DNA of 20,304 bases from Nitrospinota bacterium (GCA_018896985.1 JAHILQ010000150.1:1-20304); one strand, 5' to 3'; positions 1-7,456 are shown, counted from the stretch's first letter. The notes: generated from the sequence alone by a model not told the origin. Program-made: numbers and translations.

Positions 1-1209
1 CTTGAAAAGATGATATCAGGTTCAGCCGCCTTTAGTGTTGATGAATATTTTGAAGAGAGGAGCAGTGATGGAAGGGACCTTGGATATTTCGGGCAGGGAA
101 CGAATACGCCTGTTTCCTTTGAGCAGTTTGCAAGCAAAACTCCTGATATTTATGACCATCTTCTGTGGCAGTTGAGATTGTCCGACGCTGGAGAGGATAT
201 CAGGTTGATAGGAGAAACTATAATAGGCAATATTGATGAAAACGGCTATCTCACAGCTACTGATGAGGAAATTGCAGCAAGCACAAATGAGAATATCCTT
301 AACGTAAGGAAGGCTGTTGATGTCGTACAGAGCTTTGATCCGCCGGGCATAGGCGCGAGAGACCTTAAAGAGTGTATGATGCTGCAGCTGAAGCTGCTGG
401 GAATTGCCGGAAGTCTTGCCGAGAGAATTATTGCTAACAATATGGAGGAGCTTAAAAAAAAGAAGTATCAGCAGATAGCGCGGCTGTGCAATACTTCGGT
501 TGACGAAGCGCTTGCTGCTGTTAAGGTCATTGAGGGTTTGGAGCCGAGACCGGCAAGGAATTTTTTTAACGCGAATACCGATTATGTTATCCCTGATGTA
601 TTTGTGGTTAAGGGTGATGACGGCTATCAGATAATCCTGAACGAGGAAAGACTGCCGAAACTGAGAATAAACAGCTACTATAAAAAACTTATGCTCCAGA
701 AGAATTCTTTTTCAAAAGAGGAAAGACAATTCCTTGATGAAAAATTGCGCTCTGCCTCTTGGCTGTTAAAAAGCCTTGATCAGAGGAATAGGACGATATA
801 CAGGGTGACAGAGAGCATAATTAATTTTCAGCGGGATTTTTTTGACAGAGGCGTCCAGTATATGAAGCCTTTGAACCTCAAAAATGTTGCGGTTGAACTC
901 AGTCTGCACGAAAGCACTATCAGCAGGGTTACGTCCAATAAATATCTGTCCTGCAGTCATGGTGTTTTGTGTTTTAAGTTTTTTTTCTGCAGCGCCCTGC
1001 AGAGCGATACTGGATCAGTCTCCTCCACCTCTGTAAAAGACCTGATAAAGAAGATAGTATCAGAGGAAGACCACAGGAAGCCATTGAGCGACCAGCGTAT
1101 CGTTGAGCTGCTTAAAAGCCAAAACATAGTAATAGCGAGGAGAACAATCGCAAAATACAGAGATGAGCTTAAAGTGCCGTCTCAGCATCAGAGAAAGAGA
1201 TTAGACTAA
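1..1209 (+). CDS. rpoN: RNA polymerase sigma-54 factor, 5' end cut by window edge
   Basis: Sigma-54 directs core RNA polymerase to -24/-12 promoters that need AAA+ activators. The reading frame is open from base 1 (the first in-frame ATG is at 10), so the start lies outside the window. About 402 residues are visible against roughly 470-480 for the family, so the glutamine-rich region I is largely missing from view. The core-binding domain comes first (DHLLWQLRLS, then NIDENGYL and FDPPGIGARDL). The helix-turn-helix region follows (LKNVAVELSLHESTISRVTSNKY). The RpoN box near the C-terminus, ARRTIAKYRDELKVPSQHQR, is nearly canonical and settles the identification. It ends 13 bases before hpf, the usual rpoN-hpf order. 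Nothing looks broken. Confidence 0.97.
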   Translation, partial: LEKMISGSAAFSVDEYFEERSSDGRDLGYFGQGTNTPVSFEQFASKTPDIYDHLLWQLRLSDAGEDIRLIGETIIGNIDENGYLTATDEEIAASTNENILNVRKAVDVVQSFDPPGIGARDLKECMMLQLKLLGIAGSLAERIIANNMEELKKKKYQQIARLCNTSVDEALAAVKVIEGLEPRPARNFFNANTDYVIPDVFVVKGDDGYQIILNEERLPKLRINSYYKKLMLQKNSFSKEERQFLDEKLRSASWLLKSLDQRNRTIYRVTESIINFQRDFFDRGVQYMKPLNLKNVAVELSLHESTISRVTSNKYLSCSHGVLCFKFFFCSALQSDTGSVSSTSVKDLIKKIVSEEDHRKPLSDQRIVELLKSQNIVIARRTIAKYRDELKVPSQHQRKRLD

Positions 1210-1222
1210 AAGGAGGATAATT

Positions 1223-1744
1223 ATGAATATAATAGTCAACGGGAGGCATCTGGATTTAACTCCAGCGCTTAAGAATTATGCGGAAGAGAAGATTAAAAAA
1301 TTTGAGCGGTATTCTTCAAATATCACCGAGGCTGTTGTGACTCTCAGCATAGAAAAATACAGGCATAAGGCAGAGGTGCTGCTGAAAGTGAATGGAGTTA
1401 TGATACAGGCAGAGGGAGTCACAGGTGAAATCTATTCTTCGATAGACGAAGTGGTTGAAAAACTTGAGAAGCAGGTAAAGAAATATAAAGAAAAACTTGT
1501 ATCCCACAGAAAAGGCGAAGGGAAGAATATAGAGGAGGCATTACAGGAAGCGCCTCAGGAAACAGGCGAAATTATAAAGAAGAAACGGTTTGACATGAAA
1601 CCCATGGGGCCGGATGAGGCGGTAATGCAGATGGAGCTCATTGACAAGGATTTTTTTGTTTTCACCAATGAAGTGAGCGGCGATATCAATGTTGTATATC
1701 GCAGGCGCGATGGAAACTTCGGGCTCATAGAGCCTGTGAAATAA
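1223..1744 (+). CDS. hpf: Ribosome hibernation promoting factor, long form
   Basis: This 173-residue protein is the long form of HPF, which binds the 30S subunit in stationary phase and, through its C-terminal domain, dimerises ribosomes into 100S particles. Residues 1 to about 100 form the S30AE fold (MNIIVNGRHLDLTPALKNYA, then EKIKKFERY). A charged linker follows. Residues from about 119 carry the dimerisation domain, with KKKRFDMKPMGPDEAVMQME and the typical end VVYRRRDGNFGLIEP. A strong Shine-Dalgarno, aaggagg, stands 6 bases before the ATG. It lies immediately downstream of rpoN, so the two are probably co-transcribed. Length and domain order match the family. Confidence 0.96.
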   Translation: MNIIVNGRHLDLTPALKNYAEEKIKKFERYSSNITEAVVTLSIEKYRHKAEVLLKVNGVMIQAEGVTGEIYSSIDEVVEKLEKQVKKYKEKLVSHRKGEGKNIEEALQEAPQETGEIIKKKRFDMKPMGPDEAVMQMELIDKDFFVFTNEVSGDINVVYRRRDGNFGLIEPVK

Positions 1745-1750
1745 GAGTGG

Positions 1751-1865
1751 TGCAGGATGCAACAGGCTGCATGATGCAAGATACAAGTCGGAGTGACTCT
1801 CAGCGGAGACTCGCTTCGAGATGGAGGATAATCATGCATCACGCATCAGGTATCGTATATCTTGT
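1751..1865. repeat. Two opposed heptamer-period arrays in the hpf-rapZ gap
   Basis: Array 1 (1751-1785) reads as degenerate 7-bp units: tgcagga, tgcaaca, ggctgca, tgatgca, agataca. Array 2 (1831-1865) reads atcatgc, atcacgc, atcaggt, atcgtat, atcttgt and stops exactly at the rapZ ATG. Array 2 resembles the reverse complement of array 1: atacaag at 1781-1787 pairs with cttgtat at 1861-1867, and gcatgatgca pairs with tgcatcacgc except for one base. The transcript could therefore fold across the rapZ start. Confidence 0.7.
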
Positions 1866-2723
1866 ATGAAATTGAAACCTACAATAGTGATAATCACCGG
1901 TCTTTCAGGTTCGGGGAAGACTGTTGCATTAAGGGCGCTTGAGGACAGCAGTTTCTTTTGTGTTGACAACCTCCCTGTCACGCTTATTAACTTATTTGTA
2001 TCCAGACTGCCAAAGAAAGGCAATATAACAAAAATATGCGTAGGCATTGACATTAGAGAGCAGGCATTTCTTTCTAAAATAGATTCTGCACTGCTGCTCC
2101 TGAAGAAGAAATACAGGACTGAAATCGTATTCCTCGAGGCGGAGAAAGGTGTTATTGTAAGGAGATTCAAAGAGACAAGAAGGCCGCATCCTTTGTCTTC
2201 AGGCAACGCTGATATTGATCAGTCAATAGAGAAGGAGAAGGATATGCTTTTGCCTCTAAGAAAAGAGGCTGACAGGATTATAGATACCTCGTCTTACACG
2301 CCCCATCAACTGAGGCATCTGATTACTTCGTTATACAGCAATACCAAGAAGTCCAAGGCTATGGCATTAACGTTTATATCTTTCGGGTATAAGTTTGGTG
2401 TGCCGCAGAACATTGACCTTCTCTTTGATGTGAGGTTTATTCCAAATCCAAACTTCATACCTGAACTCAAGGAACTGCGGGGTATAGACCAGCCTGTTAA
2501 AAAATTTATTTTTGAGAAGCCTCAGACAAAAGAATTTATCAAGAGGCTGAAGGGACTTCTTGATTTTCTCATCCCGCTCTATATAAAAGAGGGCAAGGCG
2601 TATCTTACTGTCGGTATCGGATGCACAGGCGGACGGCATCGTTCTCCTGCGATAACCGAAAAAATAGCGGCGCTTATAAAAAAACATCCTGTTGAGATTA
2701 GCGCTATACATCGGGACATATAA
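1866..2723 (+). CDS. rapZ: RNase adapter / nucleotide-binding protein RapZ
   Basis: RapZ-family proteins (YvcJ in Bacillus) bind nucleotides. In enterobacteria RapZ delivers the small RNA GlmZ to RNase E to control glucosamine-6-phosphate synthesis; that partner is not shown here. With the ATG at 1866 the protein has 285 residues, the normal family length. Walker A is GLSGSGKT at residues 12-19, followed by SFFCVDNLP and later ETRRPHPL. The conserved C-terminal GIGCTGGRHRSPAI marks the RNA-binding half. The frame is open 15 codons further up, but that stretch is encoded by a heptamer array and has no family resemblance, so I reject it. No clear Shine-Dalgarno stands before 1866, perhaps because the array replaced it. 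Confidence 0.95.
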   Translation: MKLKPTIVIITGLSGSGKTVALRALEDSSFFCVDNLPVTLINLFVSRLPKKGNITKICVGIDIREQAFLSKIDSALLLLKKKYRTEIVFLEAEKGVIVRRFKETRRPHPLSSGNADIDQSIEKEKDMLLPLRKEADRIIDTSSYTPHQLRHLITSLYSNTKKSKAMALTFISFGYKFGVPQNIDLLFDVRFIPNPNFIPELKELRGIDQPVKKFIFEKPQTKEFIKRLKGLLDFLIPLYIKEGKAYLTVGIGCTGGRHRSPAITEKIAALIKKHPVEISAIHRDI

Positions 2724-2828
2724 GCAAAAGAAAATTGGAAAGCAGGGTTAAAGATTTGATCAGAAAGGCAATGGCAGGATTTAAACTCTTCATGTGGTAT
2801 CTGAAAACCATGCCAGGCAGGAGGCAGG

Positions 2829-3443
2829 ATGTTTAAATGTCTTAAGATATTGATTGCTTTTATTATCCTTGCGGTTCTTTTGTATATAGGACATGGGTTT
2901 ATATTAAAAGAGGCAGGAAGATTTTTATATTATAAGGATGAACTCAAGCCGGCAGATGTCATAGTTGTGCTTGCAGGTGAAGAAACTGAGAGGGTTGAGC
3001 ACGGTGTAAAACTTTTTAAAGAAGGATGGTCAAGAAAGGATAGGATTATACTGACAGGAGGCCCGCTTGTCTGGAAATATACATGGGCAACTCTTATGCG
3101 GGAACATGTTGAGCATCTCGGCGTGCCAAAGAGCGCAATCCTGCTTGCGGATAAATCAAGAACTACTGAAGAAGACGCGATATTTACAAAAGAGCTAATG
3201 GATAAGCACGGATATAAATCATGCATAATTGTCACTTCTCCTTATCACAGCAGAAGGGCATTGAAAATATTTAAGAGGGTCATGGGTGATAAGATAAAGA
3301 TAATAAGCGCGCCTGCTGAGGAGAGCTGGTTTAGGTTTGATGAGTGGTGGAAGAGGGAAAGAGACAGGAAGAGAGTCATGAATGAATATTCTAAGTTTAT
3401 ATGGCTGTTGATTTTTGGATTTAAAAATGAGGCGCCAGCCTGA
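2829..3443 (+). CDS. DUF218 (SanA/YdcF/ElyC-like) membrane-anchored protein
   Basis: A 204-residue protein with one N-terminal membrane segment (about residues 6-25, ILIAFIILAVLLYIGHGF) and a DUF218 domain. The domain shows ADVIVVLAGEETERVEHGV, ILTGGP, SRTTEEDA and VTSPYHSRRALKIFKR, the signature blocks of this family. ElyC and SanA in E. coli affect envelope polymer synthesis, but the biochemical activity of most members is unknown, so no reaction is claimed. The AGGAGG at 2819-2824 lies 4 bases before the ATG. The gene is intact and followed 14 bases later by the Trm112-like gene. Confidence 0.88.
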   Translation: MFKCLKILIAFIILAVLLYIGHGFILKEAGRFLYYKDELKPADVIVVLAGEETERVEHGVKLFKEGWSRKDRIILTGGPLVWKYTWATLMREHVEHLGVPKSAILLADKSRTTEEDAIFTKELMDKHGYKSCIIVTSPYHSRRALKIFKRVMGDKIKIISAPAEESWFRFDEWWKRERDRKRVMNEYSKFIWLLIFGFKNEAPA

Positions 3444-3457
3444 AACGGAGGGTTTAA

Positions 3458-3631
3458 ATGGGAATTTCTAAAGAACTCCTGAAGATTCTTGCATGTCCGG
3501 CTTGCAAGAATGAAGTGCACCTGACAGAGGACGGGAAATGGCTGGTTTGCAGCCATTGCAAACTTAAATATCCGGTAATGGAAGATATTCCGGTAATGCT
3601 TATTGATAAAGCAGAGCCACTTGATAGGTAA
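3458..3631 (+). CDS. Trm112-like (UPF0434/YcaR) small zinc protein
   Basis: A 57-residue protein starting MGISKELLKILACPACKNEV and continuing with LVCSHCKLKYPVMEDIPVML. The two CxxC pairs (CPAC, CSHC) and the YPVMEDIPVML ending are typical of the bacterial Trm112/YcaR family, a zinc-ribbon protein. In eukaryotes and archaea Trm112 activates methyltransferases; the bacterial role is poorly defined and often linked by neighbourhood to lipid A or cell-envelope genes. A GGAGG stands 6 bases before the ATG. It is probably translated with the preceding DUF218 gene. Confidence 0.88.
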   Translation: MGISKELLKILACPACKNEVHLTEDGKWLVCSHCKLKYPVMEDIPVMLIDKAEPLDR

Positions 3632-3707
3632 CCCCCAAAATACAATAAACCTTAAAGCACAGGGCATAGATGCCTTCAAAGTCTTTAGATACAACAGGAT
3701 TTATCTT

Positions 3708-3774
3708 ATGCCATGATGCAATTCACAAAGGCTGCCTGTATAAAATTATGCACATCAAGAATTGATCATGGCAT
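3708..3774. repeat. Long imperfect inverted repeat in the 3632-3881 gap
   Basis: The 250-bp stretch between the Trm112-like gene and the regulator has no gene that I can support. It contains atgccatgatgcaattc (3708-3724) and its near-perfect inverse gaattgatcatggcat (3759-3774), which differ by one inserted base, with 34 bases between. No U-run follows, so it is not a standard intrinsic terminator. It may be the remains of a small palindromic element or an RNA leader structure. Confidence 0.5.
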
Positions 3775-3837
3775 GTTTAAGGTGTTGCTGCAAAAGACTT
3801 TTCAGTCACCTATATCCCTGCCAACTGCATTTTCTGG

Positions 3838-3892
3838 TTGACAGAACAACAGAACATATGAGTGTGTGATATGTTCAGTTTATGAACGTTCA
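3838..3892 (+). promoter_or_regulatory. Putative operator/promoter region of the winged-helix regulator
   Basis: A consensus -35 hexamer TTGACA is at 3838-3843, without a convincing -10 at normal spacing. A perfect inverted repeat gaacatat (3852-3859) / atatgttc (3869-3876) with a 9-base spacer sits just before the start codon. A second palindrome, tgaacgttca (3883-3892), covers the first codons of the regulator gene. Such symmetric sites directly at a regulator's own start suggest autoregulation. This is inference from symmetry only. Confidence 0.45.
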
Positions 3893-4547
3893 GAATGTGA
3901 ACGATGAAAAGCAAGGAAATCAGGACACTTACAAGTCTTTACTGCTTCTTGAAGAGATATCTAAAGGAGAGCCGCTTTCACAGCGTGACCTTAGCAAGAA
4001 ACTCAACGTAGCCCTCGGCCTTGTTAACTCATACATAAAAAACCTTGTCTCAAAAGGATATATCACTGTAAAGGCTATTCCGTCCAAAAGATATGCTTAT
4101 TATCTCACGCCAAAGGGTTTTACTGAAAAGACCCGATTGACTTATCATCACCTTCAAAACTTTACGAATCTTTACAGGGAGGCAAGAAGGGACTTTAAAG
4201 ACCTTTTCAGCAGTCTTCATAAGGAGGGTGTCAAAAGTGTTGTTTTTGCAGGCGCAGATGAGTCTGCAGAGATAGCGTATCTTTCCTTGCAGGAGTTTGA
4301 TATAAGGTTTGCAGGGATTGTTGACATAGAGCGCGCAGGCAAAGATTTCTTCAAATACACAATAATGCCGTTTGAAAAGATTAAAGAGATTGACGCTGAT
4401 TTTGTGATTGTAAGTTCTTTTCTTAAAAGAGATGAGGTTTATATGAAACTTGCAGAAGAAGGTATCCATCCGGAAAAAGTGAAGAGCATATTCCCGCTGC
4501 AATATAAAAGTTATCAAGTACTTAGCCATGAGACAGGAAGAGAATAA
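3882..4547 (+). CDS. Winged-helix regulator with C-terminal Rossmann-like domain
   Basis: A 221-residue protein. Residues about 17-85 form a MarR-like winged helix (LSQRDLSKKLNVALGLVNSY, then LVSKGYITVKAI and YYLTPKGF). From about residue 115 a Rossmann-like domain follows (VKSVVFAGADESAEIAYLSL, GIVDIERAGKDFF, ADFVIVSSF), similar in style to CoA- or nucleotide-sensing domains and to the first part of sugar-modifying enzymes. Proteins of this layout often head polysaccharide loci. It ends one base before the RfaH-like gene, so the two are translationally linked and probably act together to control the locus downstream. Palindromes around its start suggest self-control. The ligand is unknown. 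Confidence 0.8.
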   Translation: MNVQNVNDEKQGNQDTYKSLLLLEEISKGEPLSQRDLSKKLNVALGLVNSYIKNLVSKGYITVKAIPSKRYAYYLTPKGFTEKTRLTYHHLQNFTNLYREARRDFKDLFSSLHKEGVKSVVFAGADESAEIAYLSLQEFDIRFAGIVDIERAGKDFFKYTIMPFEKIKEIDADFVIVSSFLKRDEVYMKLAEEGIHPEKVKSIFPLQYKSYQVLSHETGRE

Positions 4548-4548
4548 G

Positions 4549-5037
4549 ATGCAGTGGTATGCGGTATACACAAAGCCGAAAAGAGAAGATGCTGTTGCTG
4601 GTTCGCTTGAGAATGCAGGCATTGAGGTCTTTAATCCGAGATTAAAACAGAAGAAGTATATGCAAGGCGCTTATAGAAATAAAATCAGCCCGCTTTTCCC
4701 CTGTTATGTATTTGTGAAATTTGAACCCGAAACTACCGCACATATGATTAAGTATACGCGGGGTGTCAGAAGGATTGTCGGTGGAGATTTGCCATGGCCT
4801 GTTTCAGATGAGATTATTGATATGATAAGAGCTCAAGAGGAAGATGGGATTATTACCATAAAGCCGCCTGATCTCAAGCGCGGCGATAGAGTGACCATAA
4901 AAGATGGTCCATTGCAGGGGTTGAATGGAATCTTTGAGAAGGAGATAAGCGGTCAGGAGCGCGTAATTTTACTTCTGACTGCAATTGAGTATCAGGCAAG
5001 AGTTGTTGTAGATAAGGCGTTTCTTGTCATGGCTTAA
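4549..5037 (+). CDS. RfaH/NusG-like specialised transcription elongation factor
   Basis: RfaH-type NusG paralogues load onto RNA polymerase paused at an ops site and suppress termination in long envelope operons. I choose the ATG at 4549 (MQWYAVYTKPKRED) because an AGGAAGAG lies just before it and the preceding gene stops at 4547; an in-frame ATG at 4528 is possible. The result is 162 residues, the length of E. coli RfaH. The NGN domain (about 1-95) includes LFPCYVFVKFEPE and YTRGVRRIVG, close to RfaH's LFPNYLFVEFDPE and ATRGVSHFV. The KOW domain (about 108-160) has RGDRVTIKDGPLQGLNGIFE, again like RfaH. The ops-like site 78 bases downstream supports an RfaH role rather than general NusG. Confidence 0.9.
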   Translation: MQWYAVYTKPKREDAVAGSLENAGIEVFNPRLKQKKYMQGAYRNKISPLFPCYVFVKFEPETTAHMIKYTRGVRRIVGGDLPWPVSDEIIDMIRAQEEDGIITIKPPDLKRGDRVTIKDGPLQGLNGIFEKEISGQERVILLLTAIEYQARVVVDKAFLVMA

Positions 5038-5114
5038 AGACGACATAAGCTGTGTGTAGCCGATGAACAATCAAGATGTATTTTTTTCTGACGGAAGGGA
5101 ATGTAACCCTGAAT

Positions 5115-5126
5115 GGCGGTAGCCTG
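5115..5126 (+). promoter_or_regulatory. ops-like element (RfaH recruitment/pause site)
   Basis: GGCGGTAGCCTG agrees with the E. coli ops sequence GGCGGTAGCGTG at 11 of 12 positions and with the relaxed consensus GGCGGTAGCnT completely, including the T-G at the pause position. It lies in the untranslated stretch between the RfaH-like gene and the ABC permease remnant, on the same strand as both, 29 bases before the permease ATG. This is where an RfaH-controlled export operon would carry it. I did not see the core GGCGGTAGC elsewhere in the window. Confidence 0.75.
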
Positions 5127-5155
5127 TTCAGAAATGAAAAGTTTTAAATATTACA

Positions 5156-5730
5156 ATGAAGCATGAACTCATAATCAAACATGAGAAAGGCTGTATTCCT
5201 GTAAACTTCAAAGAGTTGTGGGCATTCAGGGAACTCTTATATTTTCTCGCATGGAGGGATATAAAGGTTAAATACAAACAGACTGCTCTCGGCCTGGATT
5301 TCTTTATCGCCTTTATAATCCTTATAGGCATGATGTTCTTCTACCAATTTACTCCAAGCGTTTCAGGCATTCTCATGATCCCGGTGTTGATATTTCTGAC
5401 CTTCCTTGTTGCTGTCGGATGCGGGCTCTGGCTTTCAGCGCTTAATGTGGAATACAGGGATTTCCAGCATGTAATCCCTTTTATTGTACAGATATGGATG
5501 TTTGTTACACCTGTGATTTATCCTGTGACACTATTCCCTGAAAAATACCGTTGGATGCTCTCGCTGAATCCAATGGCAGGAATCATAGAGGCGTTCAGAG
5601 CCGCAACACTCGGCCATCAGCCAGTCAACTGGAGTTTGCTGGGCATCCATCAGTTGTTGCAGTGATGATATTTATTTCAGGAATGCTTTATTTCCGCAAA
5701 GTAGAGCGTTCCGTCAACTCTTTTCTGTAA
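5156..5730 (+). pseudogene. Wzm-like ABC-2 polysaccharide export permease, internally deleted and frameshifted
   Basis: The start (FKELWAFRELLYFLAWRDIK followed by VKYKQTALG) is the typical N-terminus of an O-antigen/polysaccharide ABC-2 permease. It then jumps directly to LDFFIAFIILIGMMF, which belongs after the first four membrane segments; roughly 90-100 residues are missing without loss of frame (junction near 5293). The distal part is normal: LSALNVEYRDFQHVIPF, then FVTPVIYP and LNPMAGIIEAFRA. At 5641-5643 the frame breaks; adding one G to the GGG run restores HPSVVAVMIFISGMLYFRKV and a stop at 5728-5730. The partner ATPase (Wzt) is absent. Export through this transporter should be lost. 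Confidence 0.85.
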
Positions 5731-5773
5731 AATCTCCTCAGGGCTTTATTCTCAACGGTTTTCATAGCTTCAA

Positions 5774-6996
5774 TTATGCCGCAATCTTCTGAATCCTTGA
5801 TATGCGGATTTTAGCGAGGATTGCCTTTGCCTCTTTGTTCATAATCACTCCATTCCATCTCAGCTCTTTGAGCTGCCAGTAAACCATGGTCAGCGCACGC
5901 TCCTCATTCTGAAACCGTCCTATCCCTTTTACCCTTCGCTTCACCTCCTTGAAACTCCGCTCCACTACATTGGTCGTCCGTATCCTTAGCCAATGCTGAT
6001 AAGGATATTTGTAGTAGGTCAGGCAGCTCTCTATATCTTCGGTGAGACACTCGACCGCTGAAGGATATTTCATGCTCCATTTTTTCTTGAACATCTCTAA
6101 TGCTTCCTTTGCATGCTCATAGGTTGAGGCATAGAATACCTTCCGCACTGACTCCTTCACCGATACCCTGTCCTGTTCCAGCACCTTATCCAACACGTTT
6201 TCAGTCCTGTGCTTGGTGCATCTCTGTTTGTCCGATTCAGGGAAGACCTCATCAACCGACTTGATGAGCCCCGGACACCCATCTATAACGGTGAGCATCG
6301 GCTCGCTCATTCCCCTCCGCACAAGATCCTCCAGAAATCCCTTCCATGCATTGTATGATTCCCGGTTGCCGAGTGATACACCGACAAGCTCCCTGCTGCC
6401 ATCCTCCATAAACGCCCATGCCACCAGCACCGCCTCTTTCTCTGTCGTGCCGGCTCTCACCCCCAGCCGTATCCCGTCAAGGATGAGATATATCACCTGC
6501 AGTGTCGATAAGTCCCTCTTTTTCCAGACGTCGAACTCCTCTACGACCCTGCCGCTGATCCTCATTACATTCTGATGGCTTAGCCCCTTCTGCCCTATGA
6601 GCTTGCCCACAGCTTTCTTTACCTTCCTCGTCGATAGTCCGTTCATGTACAAAAGTGGTATGACCTCCTGTATTTCATCCATCTGCGTCACTCGGGGCGG
6701 CAGTATCAGGGAATGAAACGGCCCACCGGCATTTCTCGCCTGCGGCATCCGTATTCCAATGTCTCCGCTGCCAATCTTTACCGTCCTGGGTTTTGATCCG
6801 TTCCGGCTCCCTTTCGCCGAGGAGGTCCTCTCATAATAGTCCCTCTCAAGATGCGCCGTTATTTCTTCTTCTAAGGCTACCTGCAACATCATCCTTGCTC
6901 CTATCCTCGTCAACTCTTTCAGCGGCGCATTGCCTTGAACTCTTCCAGATTCTCCTCAATGACTTTTTTCGCCTTCTTTGATAAACTCTTCTTCAT
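5774..6996 (-). pseudogene. IS256-family (mutator-type) transposase, probable N-terminal frameshift
   Basis: The main open frame (from a TTG at 6913 to 5774) gives 379 residues of an IS256/Mutator DDE transposase: TRIGARMMLQVALEEEITA, MPQARNAGGPFHS, DGIRLGVRAG, VIDGCPGL and TTNVVERSFKEVKRR, with the DDE residues plausibly in DGIRL, DGCPG and VVERSF. A better start exists at 6996 (ATG after an AAAGGAG), giving MKKSLSKKAKKVIEENLEEF in another frame that stops at 6919. Adding one G in the AAGG at 6933-6936 would join both frames as LEEFKGNAPLKELTRIGARM, giving about 407 residues, a normal length. The shift may be a real mutation or a base-calling error. Confidence 0.85.
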
Positions 6997-7052
6997 GGGT
7001 ATAATTCTCCTTTCTCTTTAAGAGATTGTTTTGACCATTGAGAATTATACCC
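6997..7052 (-). promoter_or_regulatory. Transposase leader hairpin and TATAAT in the right IS end
   Basis: A perfect 13-bp inverted repeat, gggtataattctc (6997-7009) and gagaattataccc (7040-7052), brackets the transposase leader. On the - strand the outer arm contains TATAAT at 7049-7044, a possible -10, so a transcript starting near 7037 would lack the outer arm. A transcript arriving from outside would contain both arms and would pair part of the GGAG Shine-Dalgarno just before the ATG at 6996. Confidence 0.5.
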
Positions 7053-7456
7053 TGATTCATATTTACAGAATTGATGTTACACTATCCGAAATTCTTGGCT
7101 ACTGGAGGCGGCATCCGCTTTCTATAACAATGAATAGAAATGAGGAAATTTTTGAGGGATTTCTGAGATATTGTGATGAATTTGTTGAAACTTATTATGT
7201 AGATTTAAGAAAACTAAACCTTACACGACATGTTGAAAAGAGAGGTGCAATCGCCTATCTATCGCTTGGGTTAATGAAAATTTCAAATAAGGATTATAAT
7301 GTTGGCAAGAAACTTATTAAAGAAAGTCTAAAAGGTATGACAGTAGTAAACTGGCCCTTCAAAATCAGAATAATTATAGCCTTGTTTAGTGCATATTTTC
7401 ATTTTGATCTACCTAGGTTTCTTATGAAAATTAGAAATTTTTTATATCAAAAGTAA
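7053..7456 (+). pseudogene. C-terminal fragment, probably of a family 2 glycosyltransferase
   Basis: From the right end of the IS an open frame runs 134 codons to 7456. It has no credible start: the upstream codons come from the insertion sequence. The segment HPLSITMNRNEEIFEGFLRY followed by RGAIAYLSLGLMKISNKDY and a basic, hydrophobic end (FDLPRFLMKIRNFLYQK) looks like the helical tail of a GT2 glycosyltransferase. That is a style judgement without a catalytic motif, as the GT-A domain is missing. The IS probably removed the first two thirds of the gene. It ends 27 bases before an asnB start, an order common in polysaccharide operons. Confidence 0.45.

Larger units (their letters stand above)
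5741..7052 (-). mobile_element. IS256-family insertion sequence, about 1.31 kb
   Basis: The ends are imperfect inverted repeats: GGGCTTTATTCTCAACGGT at the left (5741-5759) and, read inward from the right (7052-7034), GGGTATAATTCTCAATGGT; 15 of 19 positions agree. The length and a single transposase gene filling the element are normal for IS256. The three flanking bases on each side (tca/tga) are also inversely matched and could belong to the terminal repeat. No 8-9-bp target duplication is visible (atctcctca left, tgattcata right), so flanking DNA has probably been deleted or rearranged since insertion. The element separates a permease pseudogene from a glycosyltransferase tail. Confidence 0.85.

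Noticed and set aside
1821..1865. N-terminal extension of RapZ by 15 residues
   Set aside because: It is encoded by a heptamer array, and the 285-residue form matches the family.
2771..2836. Small frame MAGFKLFMWYLKTMPGRRQD between rapZ and the DUF218 gene
   Set aside because: Only 21 residues, no ribosome site, no family I recognise; it overlaps the next gene's Shine-Dalgarno and start. Possible leader peptide but not supportable.
6213..6575. 120-residue + strand frame inside the IS
   Set aside because: Antisense shadow of the transposase, serine/threonine-rich translation typical of a shadow.
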